A stretch of DNA of 64,000 nucleotides from Tetradesmus obliquus (lineage: Eukaryota; Chlorophyta; Chlorophyceae; Sphaeropleales; Scenedesmaceae). The stretch's first letter is position 1. The number at the start of each line of letters is the position of its first letter. Shown here piece by piece: positions 1-11,293 of this stretch. The DNA is taken from the NCBI GenBank assembly GCA_030272155.1, contig CP126203.1, positions 62,001 through 126,000 on the forward strand, read 5' to 3'. A program made the translations under genes and the position numbers. The notes below the pieces were generated by a model that saw only the letters and a program-made list of their open reading frames with translations, made no database searches and was not told the origin of the DNA.

Positions 1-742
1 TATGAGGCAAGCAGGTGCAGTACTTTACAATATGTTTTAAGTCCTTACAACTCGTGCTTACAACTTGGCTTACAACATGTGGTTGTAAGCCGGTTGTAAG
101 CAAGTTGTAGGAATTCTGCCTTCCCACAGTGCAGGCTGGCCAACCTCAGGTCCCCTGCTGTCCTTCCGATTAACTCGCGCTTTACCCTTCACTGTGGAGT
201 GGACAACAATAGCACGACTGTTACGGGACGAGTGTTTTGTGTTCTGTCATTGCTGCTGTCGCAGACAACTTTGACGGAACCTTCCGAATTGCAAGGCAGC
301 GGCCTTTGTCAGGATCAAACAATGTCACAGCTGCGAGGTTGAACGTGTTCTATCGGTGCATCTCGGAGGCAAGACTTCCCTGACAAGACCCAGTGGTCAG
401 TTGGCACCTTGGAGCGAGCCTGCTCGCCACCTGGCAGGCGATTCGTAAGAGAAGCAGGTACACAAGTGCATGCTTTGCACATTATAGGGTTGTAAACAGT
501 TGATCGAGCTGCCGGTGCACTTGGTGCGCCGATCAAACAAATCATGCGCGACTGCAATGCATCGGCCACTACGTTATCTGCCCTGCTTGATTGCATTGAC
601 AAGCACAAAGAGCACCGTTTAGAACCCGGTAGTCACTACGACATGCCCGTCGTACAACACTTGCGTGCTGATATACTGCTGATGCAGGTGCATCCACTGC
701 CTTCCGTGCAGGCTCCCTTCACCAACCACAAAACTCCCGAAT
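1..742. other. 5' intergenic stretch with a small hairpin
   Basis: No gene is recognised. The first 110 bases hold alternating copies of a TTGTAAG-like word in both orientations. A perfect 9-bp inverted repeat lies at 68-76 and 82-90 with a 5-base loop. The stretch just before 743 is presumably the promoter and 5' leader of the downstream plus-strand gene, but no clear TATA box is seen. Confidence 0.4.
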
Positions 743-1215
743 ATGAAGCCAAGTAGCCTCTACACGGTACTGCTGTGCTTGTCAGCTGCGGCTGCAGCAA
801 CGGCAGCAGCACCCAGGCAGCTGGCGGCAGCGCAGCGGCCCCCAGTGGCTGCCACTGTGGTCATGTTTGGCTGGCCGGACTGGAAGCTCGACCCAGCCAG
901 CAACTCATCCAAGTGCATCGAGCAGGTGAAGCGTGTGGCCAGCAGGCTGGGCGCACCCAGCAGCAGGAGCAGGTGAGAGGCTGCGCCTCTAATCCACAAA
1001 ACGTAAGATCTGCATGCAGCGACCTCAGCTCCGCAGTGCTGTGGAAGAGGCTTGGCAGCACATGCTGCCGATTTGCTGCCAGCTGGAGGACGCCAGGCAG
1101 ATCTCACTGCTTAGAAAGTCTCAGCAGTCTATAATGTGTCGGTGCCCTGCTGCTCACCGACTGCATGCTGCACAGCCGTGCGCCATGTACGGCAGCAAAT
1201 GCCAGCAGTAGCAGC

Positions 1216-1247
<32 letters not shown>

Positions 1248-1629
1248 TATCTTCCCCATGCCTTGCCACTTGTGACCTGCTGACCGTCGCTCTGCCATTT
1301 TTCCCACCTGGCGCCCCTGCAACTCTGCCCCTGCCTGCCCTCGCACCCCCGCAGCATCAAGTTTGCGCCCTACTTCTTCTACACCTGGGCCATGCCGGCC
1401 AACGCGCAGACCAACGAGGACAAGCACTTCAGGCACAGCGTGGTGCAGTGGCTGGTGCGCGACGCCTCATATGCGCAGGTGGAGCCCACAGCCGCCCATG
1501 TGGCGTCCTTCACGGCCGACTTTGCGCAGTGCGTGGCGGCTGCGGTGTCGCTGGGCTTCGCCAACATCTACCTCAACCCCATGATTGATGCTGACTACAA
1601 GCAGCCCGACTGCTGCCCCTGGAGGTGAA

Positions 1630-1666
<37 letters not shown>

Positions 1667-3866
1667 CGGCACCACGGCCACACAGCAGCAGGCGGCCCTG
1701 CATAACAGCACAACAAGTCCAGCAGTCTGGCGATGCCTGCTGCCGCTGATGGCAGTCACGTAAGCTTGATTGCTGTGGATGGCTCGCCAGTAAAACGTCA
1801 CTCCCCTTGGTGATTAACAAAGAACAATCAATTGCCTGCTGCTTGCAGGAACGCCGCCGAGTTTGACCCCACAGTCAACCTGAACGGCAGCACCACCAAG
1901 CTGCCCTGGTCCTATGAGAGCCTGGTGCTGCGCCTTACACTGGCCGCAGCCAAGGCAGCAGTGGGCTTCAACCGCAACATCACCATCAGCTTTGGCCTGG
2001 GCGCTGAGCTGGGCCGCACCTTCACAGTGTTTGGGGCGCAGTGGGCGGGCGTCACGAAGCGAGTGCAGGCGGCGCTGGCAGCCATTGTGGACAGCTATGC
2101 AGTGGGCCCGCAGTTTGACCCCACCAAGCTCTGCGGGTGCGTGGGAGGGGGGGGGCTGCTGTTGTGCTGCAGCAGAGCAGCTTCAAGATTTAGACAGCAA
2201 ATGGTGATCAGACAGCTTGTAATGTACAACACAGCCGCATCTGCTGCAGTGCATCTTCACACGAGTGTGTATGTGTAGCGTGGTTCTGCAGTCAGCATCG
2301 TGCCATACATGCAGCAAGCGGTGCCAGGCTGCGGTTGCTTTGTTGAATGTTGCCGCATGGGCTTGCACTGCTGACTTTTCGGTGCTGACCCACTTTGGCG
2401 TCGACTGCATGCCTTTCTGGCTGTACTGCCGTGCTGTCTGTGTCGTGCCTGCAGCAACTACTGTGACGCCTACAGCCCTGCCACGCGCGTCACCACAGCG
2501 CAGTGGGCAGCCTTCCGCGCCTTCCTGCAAGTTGCGGACATGCTGGGCACCTCCAACTACCCCAACGGTGAGCACAGCACACAGCGCACAGCAGATGAGT
2601 GCATGCTACGCCTGCCACAGCTGCTGCTTAGGCCTCAGCACTGAGCAGCCCGCCAGCACCGGGCCACTGGGTGCAGCAGCATCAATATCTTGCCACACAG
2701 GATGCAAAGCATGCTGTGCATCTGCAAGAACCTACACTGCAGGACAAGGTTCTGGAACTATGCCTGCCCCTGTGCGCCGTGCCGCAGTGTGGGAGCGCTA
2801 CAACACCAGCACCAAGGCCCTGGACGCGCCGCAGTCGCTGCGCAAGTTTGCCAGCCAGCTGCAGCAGTTTGGCGGCGTGAGCCTGGCCAGCCTGCGCGCT
2901 GCGGGTAAGGGCTTCATCAGCAACGAGATCGGGCTGGGCGGCTGCCGCGACTTTGGCTGTGACGGCACCACCACGCCAGACATCATAGAGCTCAGCAAGA
3001 ACGCCTTCAACGGCCAGGTGGGGCCGTGCTGCTGAGTCGTGTTTCTAACACGCTGTGACTATCAGCCAGCATGCCACTGCTGCAATTCAGCAGCAGCAGC
3101 TGTTGTCAAACAGAAGTAGCAGAGGCGGCTATGATTTGTCAGCATGCATGCCGCATACTCTGCAGGCCGGTTGGACTCTGCTCGAGTCAGGTTTAACAAC
3201 ATTGGCTCAGCGCAGTTGCATTGAAGGCTGCTGCCGCCACTGCTGCTGCTGTCCTGCCCCGCAGGGCTCCTACGAGGACTACAGCAGTCCCCCCAAGCTG
3301 GTGGACCCGTTCCGCTACCTGTGGACCAAGGCCTTCCGCATGGAGTGGTGGCGCCAGCAGCTGGCCTTCATGAGGGACAGCAGCTGGCCTTCATGAGGGA
3401 CAGCAGCTGGCCTTCATGAGGGACAGCAGCTGGCCTTCATGAGGGACAGCAGCTGGCCTTCATGAGGGACAGCAGCTGGCCTTCATGAGGGACAGCAGCT
3501 GGCCTTCATGGGGGACAGCAGCCACGAGCTGGCTGTTGACGCGGTGTACCTGTGGCCTGTGGGCAGCTGGGACGTGGCAGCCATCTACCACCCCGACTCC
3601 AAAGGTGGGACCAGGCGCAATGTGTGCTTATACATTTGCAAATGTACAGCACCACGTGACAGTGATGCTGCGCAGCGCATCAGTGATTCAGTGGTGCAGC
3701 ATCCCCAGTGTAAATCGGCTCAATGACATGCAACAGCGGTCCTGTGAGAACAGCCGTACAGCAGTTGAGGTATGGTTAACCATAGAGGCAACGTTGCCGC
3801 ACCGCAGCACCATCTTCGCACGTAGCCGCTTACTGAGGAGAACATGATATGACAGGTCAAACTTAT

Positions 3867-3959
<93 letters not shown>

Positions 3960-4383
3960 GTTACCCATCAAGCCATAGCATCAACGCCATCAAAAGAGGA
4001 CAAACTTATAATGTAATGTAATGTTAACGGTTGATACATGCCAATGTATCTCAGATGTACTGAGTCAGTGCTGCTGCTGCCATCATGCCGGTGCCTCCCC
4101 CTCTCCCCCTGCAGGCCAGTCCCCCGACGCTGTGGGCTGCGACCCCAAGGCCAGCTTCTGCGACCCTGAGCTGCTGGCCATGATGCGCAACTTCAACAGG
4201 GCGGGGCTGGTGCCTGCGCGGCCCTTCTTCAACCTGCCGGGGCCAGCCTACTACACGCCGCCCAACTTCCGCAGGCGCAGGCAGGCCGGGCCGTGCCCGC
4301 CGGCGCAGCTGCCCGATAACGTGCCCGACTGGGCGCTGCCGCTGGTGCTTTCGCGGCCCCAGTGGGGCTGTGACGAGCTGTGA
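743..4383 (+). CDS. Secreted TIM-barrel glycosidase-like protein, interrupted by a minisatellite stop
   Basis: Seven exons join in phase: 743-972, 1355-1624, 1849-2136, 2455-2567, 2788-3017, 3265-3604, 4115-4383. The first ~22 residues form a signal peptide (MKPSSLYTVLLCLSAAAA), so the product is probably secreted. Fragments such as VVMFGWPDWKLD, NIYLNPMIDAD, ISFGLGAELGR and FISNEIGLGG (near residue 350) resemble strands of a (beta/alpha)8 glycosidase; the NE pair would fit an acid/base position. That assignment is inference and I cannot name a GH family. In exon 6 a 23-bp unit is repeated seven times. It shifts frame at each copy and puts TGA at 3394-3396. Six extra copies add 138 bases, so the original frame resumes afterwards. 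With one copy the protein would be 533 residues. It could be an inactivated allele or a polymorphic locus. Intron 6 contains a retroposon tail. A TGTAA poly(A)-type signal lies at 4673-4677. Confidence 0.72.
3357..3520 (+). repeat. 23-bp x7 coding minisatellite
   Basis: A 23-bp unit (core CTGGCCTTCATGAGGGACAG) occurs seven times head to tail; CCTTCATG recurs at 23-base intervals from 3365 to 3503. The last copy differs (ATGGGGG) and runs into the normal coding frame. Because 23 is not a multiple of three, successive copies are read in different frames and the second brings a TGA into frame. Confidence 0.95.
3858..4012 (-). mobile_element. 5'-truncated non-LTR retroposon remnant with (ATG)n tail
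   Basis: A perfect 12-bp direct repeat (CAAACTTATAAT) at 3858-3869 and 4001-4012 flanks an insert in intron 6. On the minus strand the insert reads a ~40-base body containing GCTATGGCTTGATGGGTAAC, followed by about 30 ATG triplets. The same body occurs at 36901-36939 with its own flanking duplication. A shared 3' end, different 5' ends, a simple tail and target-site duplications are the signature of LINE or SINE retroposition. Too little body remains to name a family. Confidence 0.7.
3870..3959 (+). repeat. (CAT)30 microsatellite
   Basis: An uninterrupted run of about 30 CAT triplets. Read on the other strand it is the expanded tail of the retroposon remnant. It creates a spurious poly-Met frame on the minus strand. 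Confidence 0.95.
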
Positions 4384-7227
4384 CACACATGCGAGCCAAA
4401 GCGTGGAAGTTTCACAACAGCCAAAGCGCCTGGTACTGTGGGATTGGCTCGAGACTTTTCCTGCTGATGCGTGTCTGTCTGCAAGCAAGCCGCTGGGCCA
4501 ACGCTGACCTGTGTTTGACTGCCAATCTTTTACTGCTGCCAGCGACAGCGCTAGCGATGGCTGATCGATCTGCAGGGCCATGGGCGGCCCTGCTTGCAAG
4601 ACCCGCCACAATGAGCAGTGGTTCTGGCATGCATGGCAAATTTGTATACAGTTGTACTACAAGTAGTTGCTTTGTAACACCTAGATGCCATATAATCAGT
4701 GATGATCTCGCCATCGCCAGTTACAAGCTACCGATACAATCACAAATAACTATGTTGACAACAGTTGAAAGCTACAGAAATTGGCGCAGAACATCGCAGC
4801 TGCAGCAGCTTCTGCTGCACCTGCAGCTGGTCTGAGGTCACCGTAAACAGCAGTACGACAGCGGCTGCCACGTATGCATGTGCGGTGCGGGAGCCTGATG
4901 CCCCTGCATACAGTTCATGTTGTCAATCAGCCATAGCAATGCCGCCCCTGCATTTGGGTTGATGGCGCTATACGCCCTACACTGTGAAGTACAGTGGCAA
5001 ACCAGTGCTGACTGCAAAGGATACGGCCGCATCCTCAAGCGCGTAGCTAAGCATGACAAGCAGCGAACCACACAAAACGCAGCATGGAGGATGACTGTGG
5101 CAATCAACCCTACACGTGCTGATCTACTGGCTGTGCTAACAAGGCGCCATGCACCACAGCCATGGATATTGTACACGCACACGGGTGGCACACGTGCTGG
5201 CCAACACCATGGTGCCACCTAATGAGGGCGAGTGCAACTATTAATTGCCACTAGGTTGGAAGTTGAAAGTCAACCGCCGTCCCGAGGACGTAGGCACGCG
5301 TCTGCCACCTGCAAAAGTAAACTCTATCGTTGAAACGCCTGCTGACGCACGCTGCTCTGCGCACCCAACATGCGGCACACTAGTGTACTGCAACTGCAGC
5401 AGACTTGAGGAGCCAGGCGACACGTGCTACGCACAGCCCGACTGCCCGCACACCATGTAAGACACACGAGCAGCCATGCAGGCCACAACATAGCCCATTG
5501 CCCTCAAAAACATGACAGCAGCAGCTGCGTACACACAAACTCTGGCACACCACGTGCAGCAGCGTGCAGTGCATGTGCACGTTGTCAGGAGGCGCAGCAG
5601 CACGTGATGCTGCAGCATCAGCAGCAACAAGCATTCAGTCCAACCACCTAGAAAGCAGCACAAGATCGATCAAAAAAGCTGTGTTGTGAGGACGTTTGAT
5701 GCAATTGCAGCCATGCACCACATGTGACCAGCATGGCAAAGTGCCACGCCACAGAGCACCAGCTGGTGGCAACCACGTGCGCAGCACCTAGTATACATAA
5801 GCAATGGCGTGGTGCTGGACACAGCCGCTACGCCACACACATCAACACACGACAGCCTGCGCGCCAGCTGCTGACATTGCGTAATCCACAGCTGCGGGCC
5901 ACGCACCTGCAGGACAAGCTCGGCACAGCCGCACAACTTTCGTGCATGAGTGGCGCAGTCGGCCCGCCGGTGTGCATGCAGCGCGCCCTGAATACCATGC
6001 ACGCAGTGGCCATGCACTGCTACTACTGCCCCTGCAGCACACGCAGTGCAGGCATACAGCTAGCAAAAGAGTTCAACCCGAGGCGCTGCTGCACGCAGCC
6101 ATGCCTCGCATCAAGCCAGAGTAACGCGTTCATGTGGACCATGGCGCCATGTTTAGGCCTTCCAGCCCTGCACAAGCCGGTCTCATCTTCTATGCTATGA
6201 CAAACTGCCAGCGGCCAAGACCACGGAGTCATTGGACCTGCGCTGGAGTGCAGCAAAGCCGTGGTGTGCAGGAGTACTCAACACACTCGTTGCGCGCAGT
6301 GGGGGACACACACGCCGCAAGCCAGCCGACGCAGCCACCAGTGTACAGCCAGCATGCACACACCAATGCGTGCCACAGGATGCCGGAACGCCCTCCGCCC
6401 CACCTGAACAGAAGCACACACAGAGGCAACGTGTAGACAGTGCAGCGCCGCAAGCAGCGGCGACTGCACCGCACACTTTACACGGACTAAGAGAACGTGC
6501 AGACACACATGCACACTGACAAGCAGCTACATAGTTCATGCTCACAAGCTCATGGCAGAGTGGCGATGCTGTATCAGCCACCCAGCAGCAACAACATGTG
6601 CCACACACCACCTCTCAACAGCCGCTTGCAATGCAGCAGCTGTGATTGATGCCCTCTAGCAGTGCAGCTCATCATGCAGCTGACAGTGCAGCTGACCAAG
6701 CAAGAGTGAACCCGGCTCCATGCACCCGGCCAGCATTGCAGCTGGCCCCACCGTGCCACCTCCCTCAAGAGCGTTTCCAAGCACCAGCAGCAAGGTTCAC
6801 GGCCAAAAACCCAAGACTAAAGAAAGGGCAGGGGCATGCCCACTGAAGAAAAACAAGCCAGGAAGGGTACGCACAGCTAGCGCCAGCAGCTGCTGCTGCA
6901 GCCTCACACAGCCGAACAGCCCCCTAGTGCTGCACACCCTGCACTAGGCTGCACTGGCTGCTGGCGCAAACTCACGTTGCCCATTGCCACCCCAATACAT
7001 ACAGCAAGCGGCAGTCCACAAGCCTTGAAACAAACAAGCCAGGCCACAGCTCCTGTACCTGCACAGGGCTCAGCCAACAACCTGCTGGGGCCACACAGCT
7101 CTACTCACCACCGCCAAAACCTAACAGCTGTGACAATACAGTACGGCCCATCACAGAAGCGTACCGACCTCCCACAAGCGGCGTGGCTAGTACGGATCAG
7201 GACTATCAGTTTCAGCAGTCGCTACCC
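4384..7227. other. 2.8-kb intergenic region, no gene recognised
   Basis: This lies between two convergent genes, so it holds the 3' ends of both. The plus-strand gene has a plausible TGTAA signal at 4673-4677. The rest is rich in GCA/CAC words with many short chance reading frames on both strands. None shows consistent codon use, splice-site logic or a recognisable motif. I see no RNA gene or transposon here. Confidence 0.5.
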
Positions 7228-10200
7228 CTAGCGCAGCCCGGCGCTCTCTGCGGCTTCACTGCAGGGCACGTCAGTCACAATCGTCCCCACCACCACATGC
7301 TTGCTGCCGTCCCCCAGGCTCTGCACGTAGCCCGCACCCATCCACTCGCTGAGTGCGGTGCGGTCGCCAAAGCCCACCCCGATGCGCGTGTCGGGCGGCA
7401 CCACGCAGTCCTTGAAGCCCACTCGCTTGTGCAGCTCGCGGCCCAGCACGAACAGCGTGTGGCCGGCCACGCGGCTGGCCAGGCTCACGTCGGGGGCAGG
7501 GCACAGGAACAGGCCCCAGTCTGCGCGGCAGGAGGAAAAGTTGCGCATACAGCAAGGGCAGCAAGAGCGACAGGGATCAGCTGGTGCTGTGGAGAGGCAT
7601 GAGCAGGGGGCAAGAGATGTGGCGAAAAGGGAACGTCAAGCAGCAGGTATAAGGCAGCTCATGCAGCAAGCGGGTGCAGGACACAACACCTGAGCCGTGC
7701 CCAGCCTGCAGGCGAGGCAGAGCCCAGCACAACAAAAACATACCTCATGTGCACAAGCCTGGCCGCCCGGCTGCCTCGCCCGCAGCTGCCCCTGGCAACA
7801 CAGCCACCCCCCACCTGCGTCGCCCATGTGCTCCGCCACCAGGTACAGCCTCCTGTGGCGCAGCCGCAGGCACTGGCTGCTGGCCACGCGCTGCCCGTTG
7901 CCCGGCAGCTGGCCCACCTCCAGCTTCCACACGATGTAGCGACGCTCGTGCCGGCCTGAGGGGGGGGGAAGCAGCAGAAGCAGCAGGAACGCCACGGAGT
8001 GCATGCTTGAGAACGCGTGTAGGCAAGAACACGTGAGGGCTGAAGGGAGAGGCAGTCTGCGCTAGCATGCAGCAGCCGTAAATAGTCAGCGCCGCCGAGC
8101 AAGCCCTGGAGGCCGAGCAGTGCTTAGGCTGCAGCTGCCGAGCTCAAGCGGTGCACACAGCCTGGATGCAACATGTGCTGCTGCTCATGCGCAGCCTACC
8201 AGCAGTAGCACACAACAGCCACGCAGGCTCCCCCCTCCATCTGCTGCAAAACTATTCCCAAAACCACTCAACCCCACCCCATGGCCTCACCGCTCAGCTG
8301 CTGCGCCACGCGCGCCAGCACGCGCGCCTGCAGCCCGTGCGTGAACGCGTGCTGCTGCGGCAGCTGCCCGCACCAGTGCGCCAGCATCAGCACCTCCTCC
8401 TGCTGCAGAACCTCCCAGCACAGCGCGTCCAGCACAGCGCCATAGTCCCTGGGGTTCAGCGCCTCATACACCTCCAGCAGCACATGCAGCAGCAGCACCT
8501 CAGGGCCCTGCCCGCCAGCCCACGCGGCTTCAAACCCCGCGCGCAGCACAGCCAGCTGGCTCAGCCCGCAGCCCGCAAAGCACGCGCTGCTCAGCATGTG
8601 GCGCAGCAACGGCCCGGCCGCGGCCGCGTCGCGCTGCGCTGCTGCCGCGTAGTGTGCTGCCAGCTTGTGCGCCAGGCTGCTGCGGTGCAGGTCCACGGCC
8701 AGGTCAAAGACTGCCAGCGTGGCTGCTGACTCAGCATCTGCGCCAGTGGCCAGGTCAAACAGGTAGGCCTCGCACGCGTCCACAATGGCGGGGATCTGCA
8801 GCAATACAGCACACAGCACACAGCAAGCAGCAGCGCATCATGCTGTCAAGCTTGAGCAACATGCAGCGGAATGCACAACAGGCTCTGCAGCTGCTTCACG
8901 CCAGCCTGAGGCGCCATGTCAGGCCGCTGCTGCCTGTGCCATGCAGCTGACACATGGCCATGCTCCAGGCACCTCTAGCCAGCCTGCTCTGCGCTGAACA
9001 CGCCAATTGCGGTGTTATGCCGCTCTTGCCCCAAGCCTGGCGTTGCTGCGCCCTCTTCCTCCAATCCCGCCAGCGAAGCCATCTCTCACTCCTTCCTGTC
9101 ACACAGTGCTGCACGTCCAGCTGCCGTAATGCTGGCTTTTTCCAAGTAACAGCAGCAACACAGGGCTGCTTGGTGACGCAGGCACTGTGCCAAACCATGC
9201 CCCCCCACCACCCTCCTCATCCGCCGCACCTGCATGGCGTCTGCCGCCCTGTAGGTGGCCTCCACAGTGCCGGGGTCCAGCGCCAGCCTGCTGCCATAAA
9301 TAGCACGCACAATCCCATGCTCCAGCACCTCCCGCGCAACAGCACATGGCACCGCCACTGCACCTAGGTCCGTGCCGCACAGCACGGGCAGGTGCGCAAC
9401 TAAGGCCCTGAACCACTCGCTGTTGGCCGCCAGGTCCAGCGCGTTAATCGGCACCGGCCGCTGCTGCTGTATGCCACCGTCGCTGCTGCCGTCGCTGCTG
9501 CTGCTGCTGACAAGCCCCACATTGAACAGCAGGCTATCCCCCTGGTGAGCCTCCCAGAAGTCCAGGCTGGCTGAGGTGGGTGTGGCCAGGGGCAGCAGCC
9601 GCGGCGCAGCAGCAGCCAGGCTGGGGCAGCAGGCCAGCACCCGCGCACTCCAGCAGGCCTCAAGCGCGGCGCAGCTGCTGCTAGGGGTGGGCTGCTGGGT
9701 GGGGTCGGCGGCTGGCGACATTGCAAGGGCTGCTACTGCGGCTGCTGCTGCCTCCACCTGCAGGGTGCAGGGGCAAGGCAGGGCAGGCAGGCCACAAGGG
9801 GAGGGTTTGCAGGAAGGACAGGAGGCACTGGTCCCGATGCATGCGAGCGTAAGTGCTCCCAGGGACTCAGATTGCTGCGCAGGCTTGCGCCAATATCTTT
9901 CTTTTTCATACCAGTCGAGGTGTGCCAGTTGACATGCACATCATGGAACACCTGTCTGTGTGCTTTGCTGCTACAGTGGACATGCTTGATGCTGCTGCTG
10001 CTGGCTGACAACCATACGGAAGACTGGCAGTGTGACGCATGATTCAAAAGAGTGGCCTAAATGCTGCTGTGACTGTCAACAACAGCTGCAGCAGTGCCAT
10101 GGGAGCATAGAGGCTGTGCCGGGCAGCCATCATGGGCCTGCTGCCCACTCCAGAACAGCATGCTGCGGCTACCAAACAGCAGCTTCTGTGCTGTCAAGAT

Positions 10201-10512
10201 CAAACAACATCTCTGGCTGCTGCTGGCGCTGTTCCTGCAAGCCCTTGGCAGCCTCACCTCATCTTCCCTGCCTGAGTCTGAGGAAGCCCCACTGCTGCTG
10301 CTGCCACTGCTGCTGTGCATGGAACGCCCATCGCCCGACAGCTCGCTGCAGCCTGCATAAGAGCTTGAGGCACCTGCTGCCGGGTCCAGGCCAGCGGGGA
10401 GCAGCGAGTCGTCGTCCTGGTCGCTCTGGCCCCCCAGGTCTTCCCGCTGCTGTTTGGCCTCACTGCCTGGGGCTGCCAAGAGCTTGCGTTGTATGAGCTT
10501 GCCGAAACCCAT
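7228..10512 (-). CDS. BTB/POZ domain protein with BACK-like helices and unique C-terminal domain
   Basis: Five exons join in phase to 573 residues: 10258-10512, 9230-9757, 8291-8795, 7815-7955, 7228-7520. Residues 1-85 are charged and Ser-rich (GGQSDQDDD, then a Ser cluster). Residues ~145-261 match a BTB/POZ fold (LLFNVGLV, NSEWFRALVAHL, VLEHGIVRAIYG, TYRAADAMQ). BTB domains mediate dimerisation and often recruit CUL3 ubiquitin ligases. Exon 3 encodes paired helices resembling a BACK region (IPAIVDACEAYLFDLA, LLLHVLLEVYEALNPRDYG). The last two exons give a beta-rich domain (ERRYIVWKLEVGQL, GFKDCVVPPDTRIGVGF) that could play the substrate-binding part in the way a MATH domain does; this is inference. 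The ATG at 10512 is chosen because the frame is open from there and phase 0 at the first donor. Confidence 0.78.
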
Positions 10513-11293
10513 GGTTCAAGCTTAAAATGATTCAACGCATCCTGCCAGAGTCTCCAGGAGAGACGGTGGCAGGTGTTGGCACCAGCTTTGGGCCAGCAAC
10601 ACACTGATGCTTGTCTGGGCGCAGATACAAAAGAAACTGGTTGAGGAAGAACAGGGGGTGCAGGGTGCGGATACTTCAGCCTGGAAGTGGCTTCGTAGAG
10701 ACCGGAGTGACCGACCCCGTAACACCTGCTTCTCTCTTACTATCTCGCCTCAGTACAACCCGGCCGTATTCTGTTATGACCTTTAAACTTTGAAGCCTAC
10801 CCTGGTACGCTGCATTTTGCTGAACAAATCGTGTCACCGATGCTGTGGCTGTGCCTGACACGAAAGCACCACCGTGAAATTTACTTGGGCAGTTGTTAAA
10901 TTTGACAAGAACTCGTCAGAAGCGGGATCCACCCGTCGACTGTGTCAGGTGCCTGAGTGAACTCCCCATCATGCTTGAGTCACCCCAGAAGCGTCACTGA
11001 ACACCGACATTACAGCCAGATATCGAAAGGGGAAATACAATTTGTAGTAGAGCTGCACGCGGTGCCGATCTGCTCCTAAACCACCATGCAGCTGGCATTG
11101 CAGGAGTGCAGCAGTAGCCAGTCATGAGCATCATCATCGGCAATTGCGCCACTCACGTTGAAATCATGAAGCATCATCAGGTTGCAGCCTTTTGGAGTGG
11201 CAGATGCACAAGCAGGAGGCACAAGCTCTGTTGGTCCCTCACCGCAGGTCCCTGCCTGCGCCTGCCTGCGACTGCGCCCCGCAGTGTCAAGTG
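10513..11293. promoter_or_regulatory. Shared divergent promoter region
   Basis: This 781-base gap separates the start of the minus-strand BTB gene from the plus-strand Cys-rich gene, so it should contain both promoters. No convincing TATA box is visible. The plus-strand frame is open upstream to an alternative ATG at 11204, but the ATG at 11294 is directly followed by a good signal peptide. Confidence 0.4.

Noticed and set aside
3720-3971. Minus-strand reading frame with ~30 consecutive Met
   Set aside because: It is the (CAT)n microsatellite read as ATG; no gene context.
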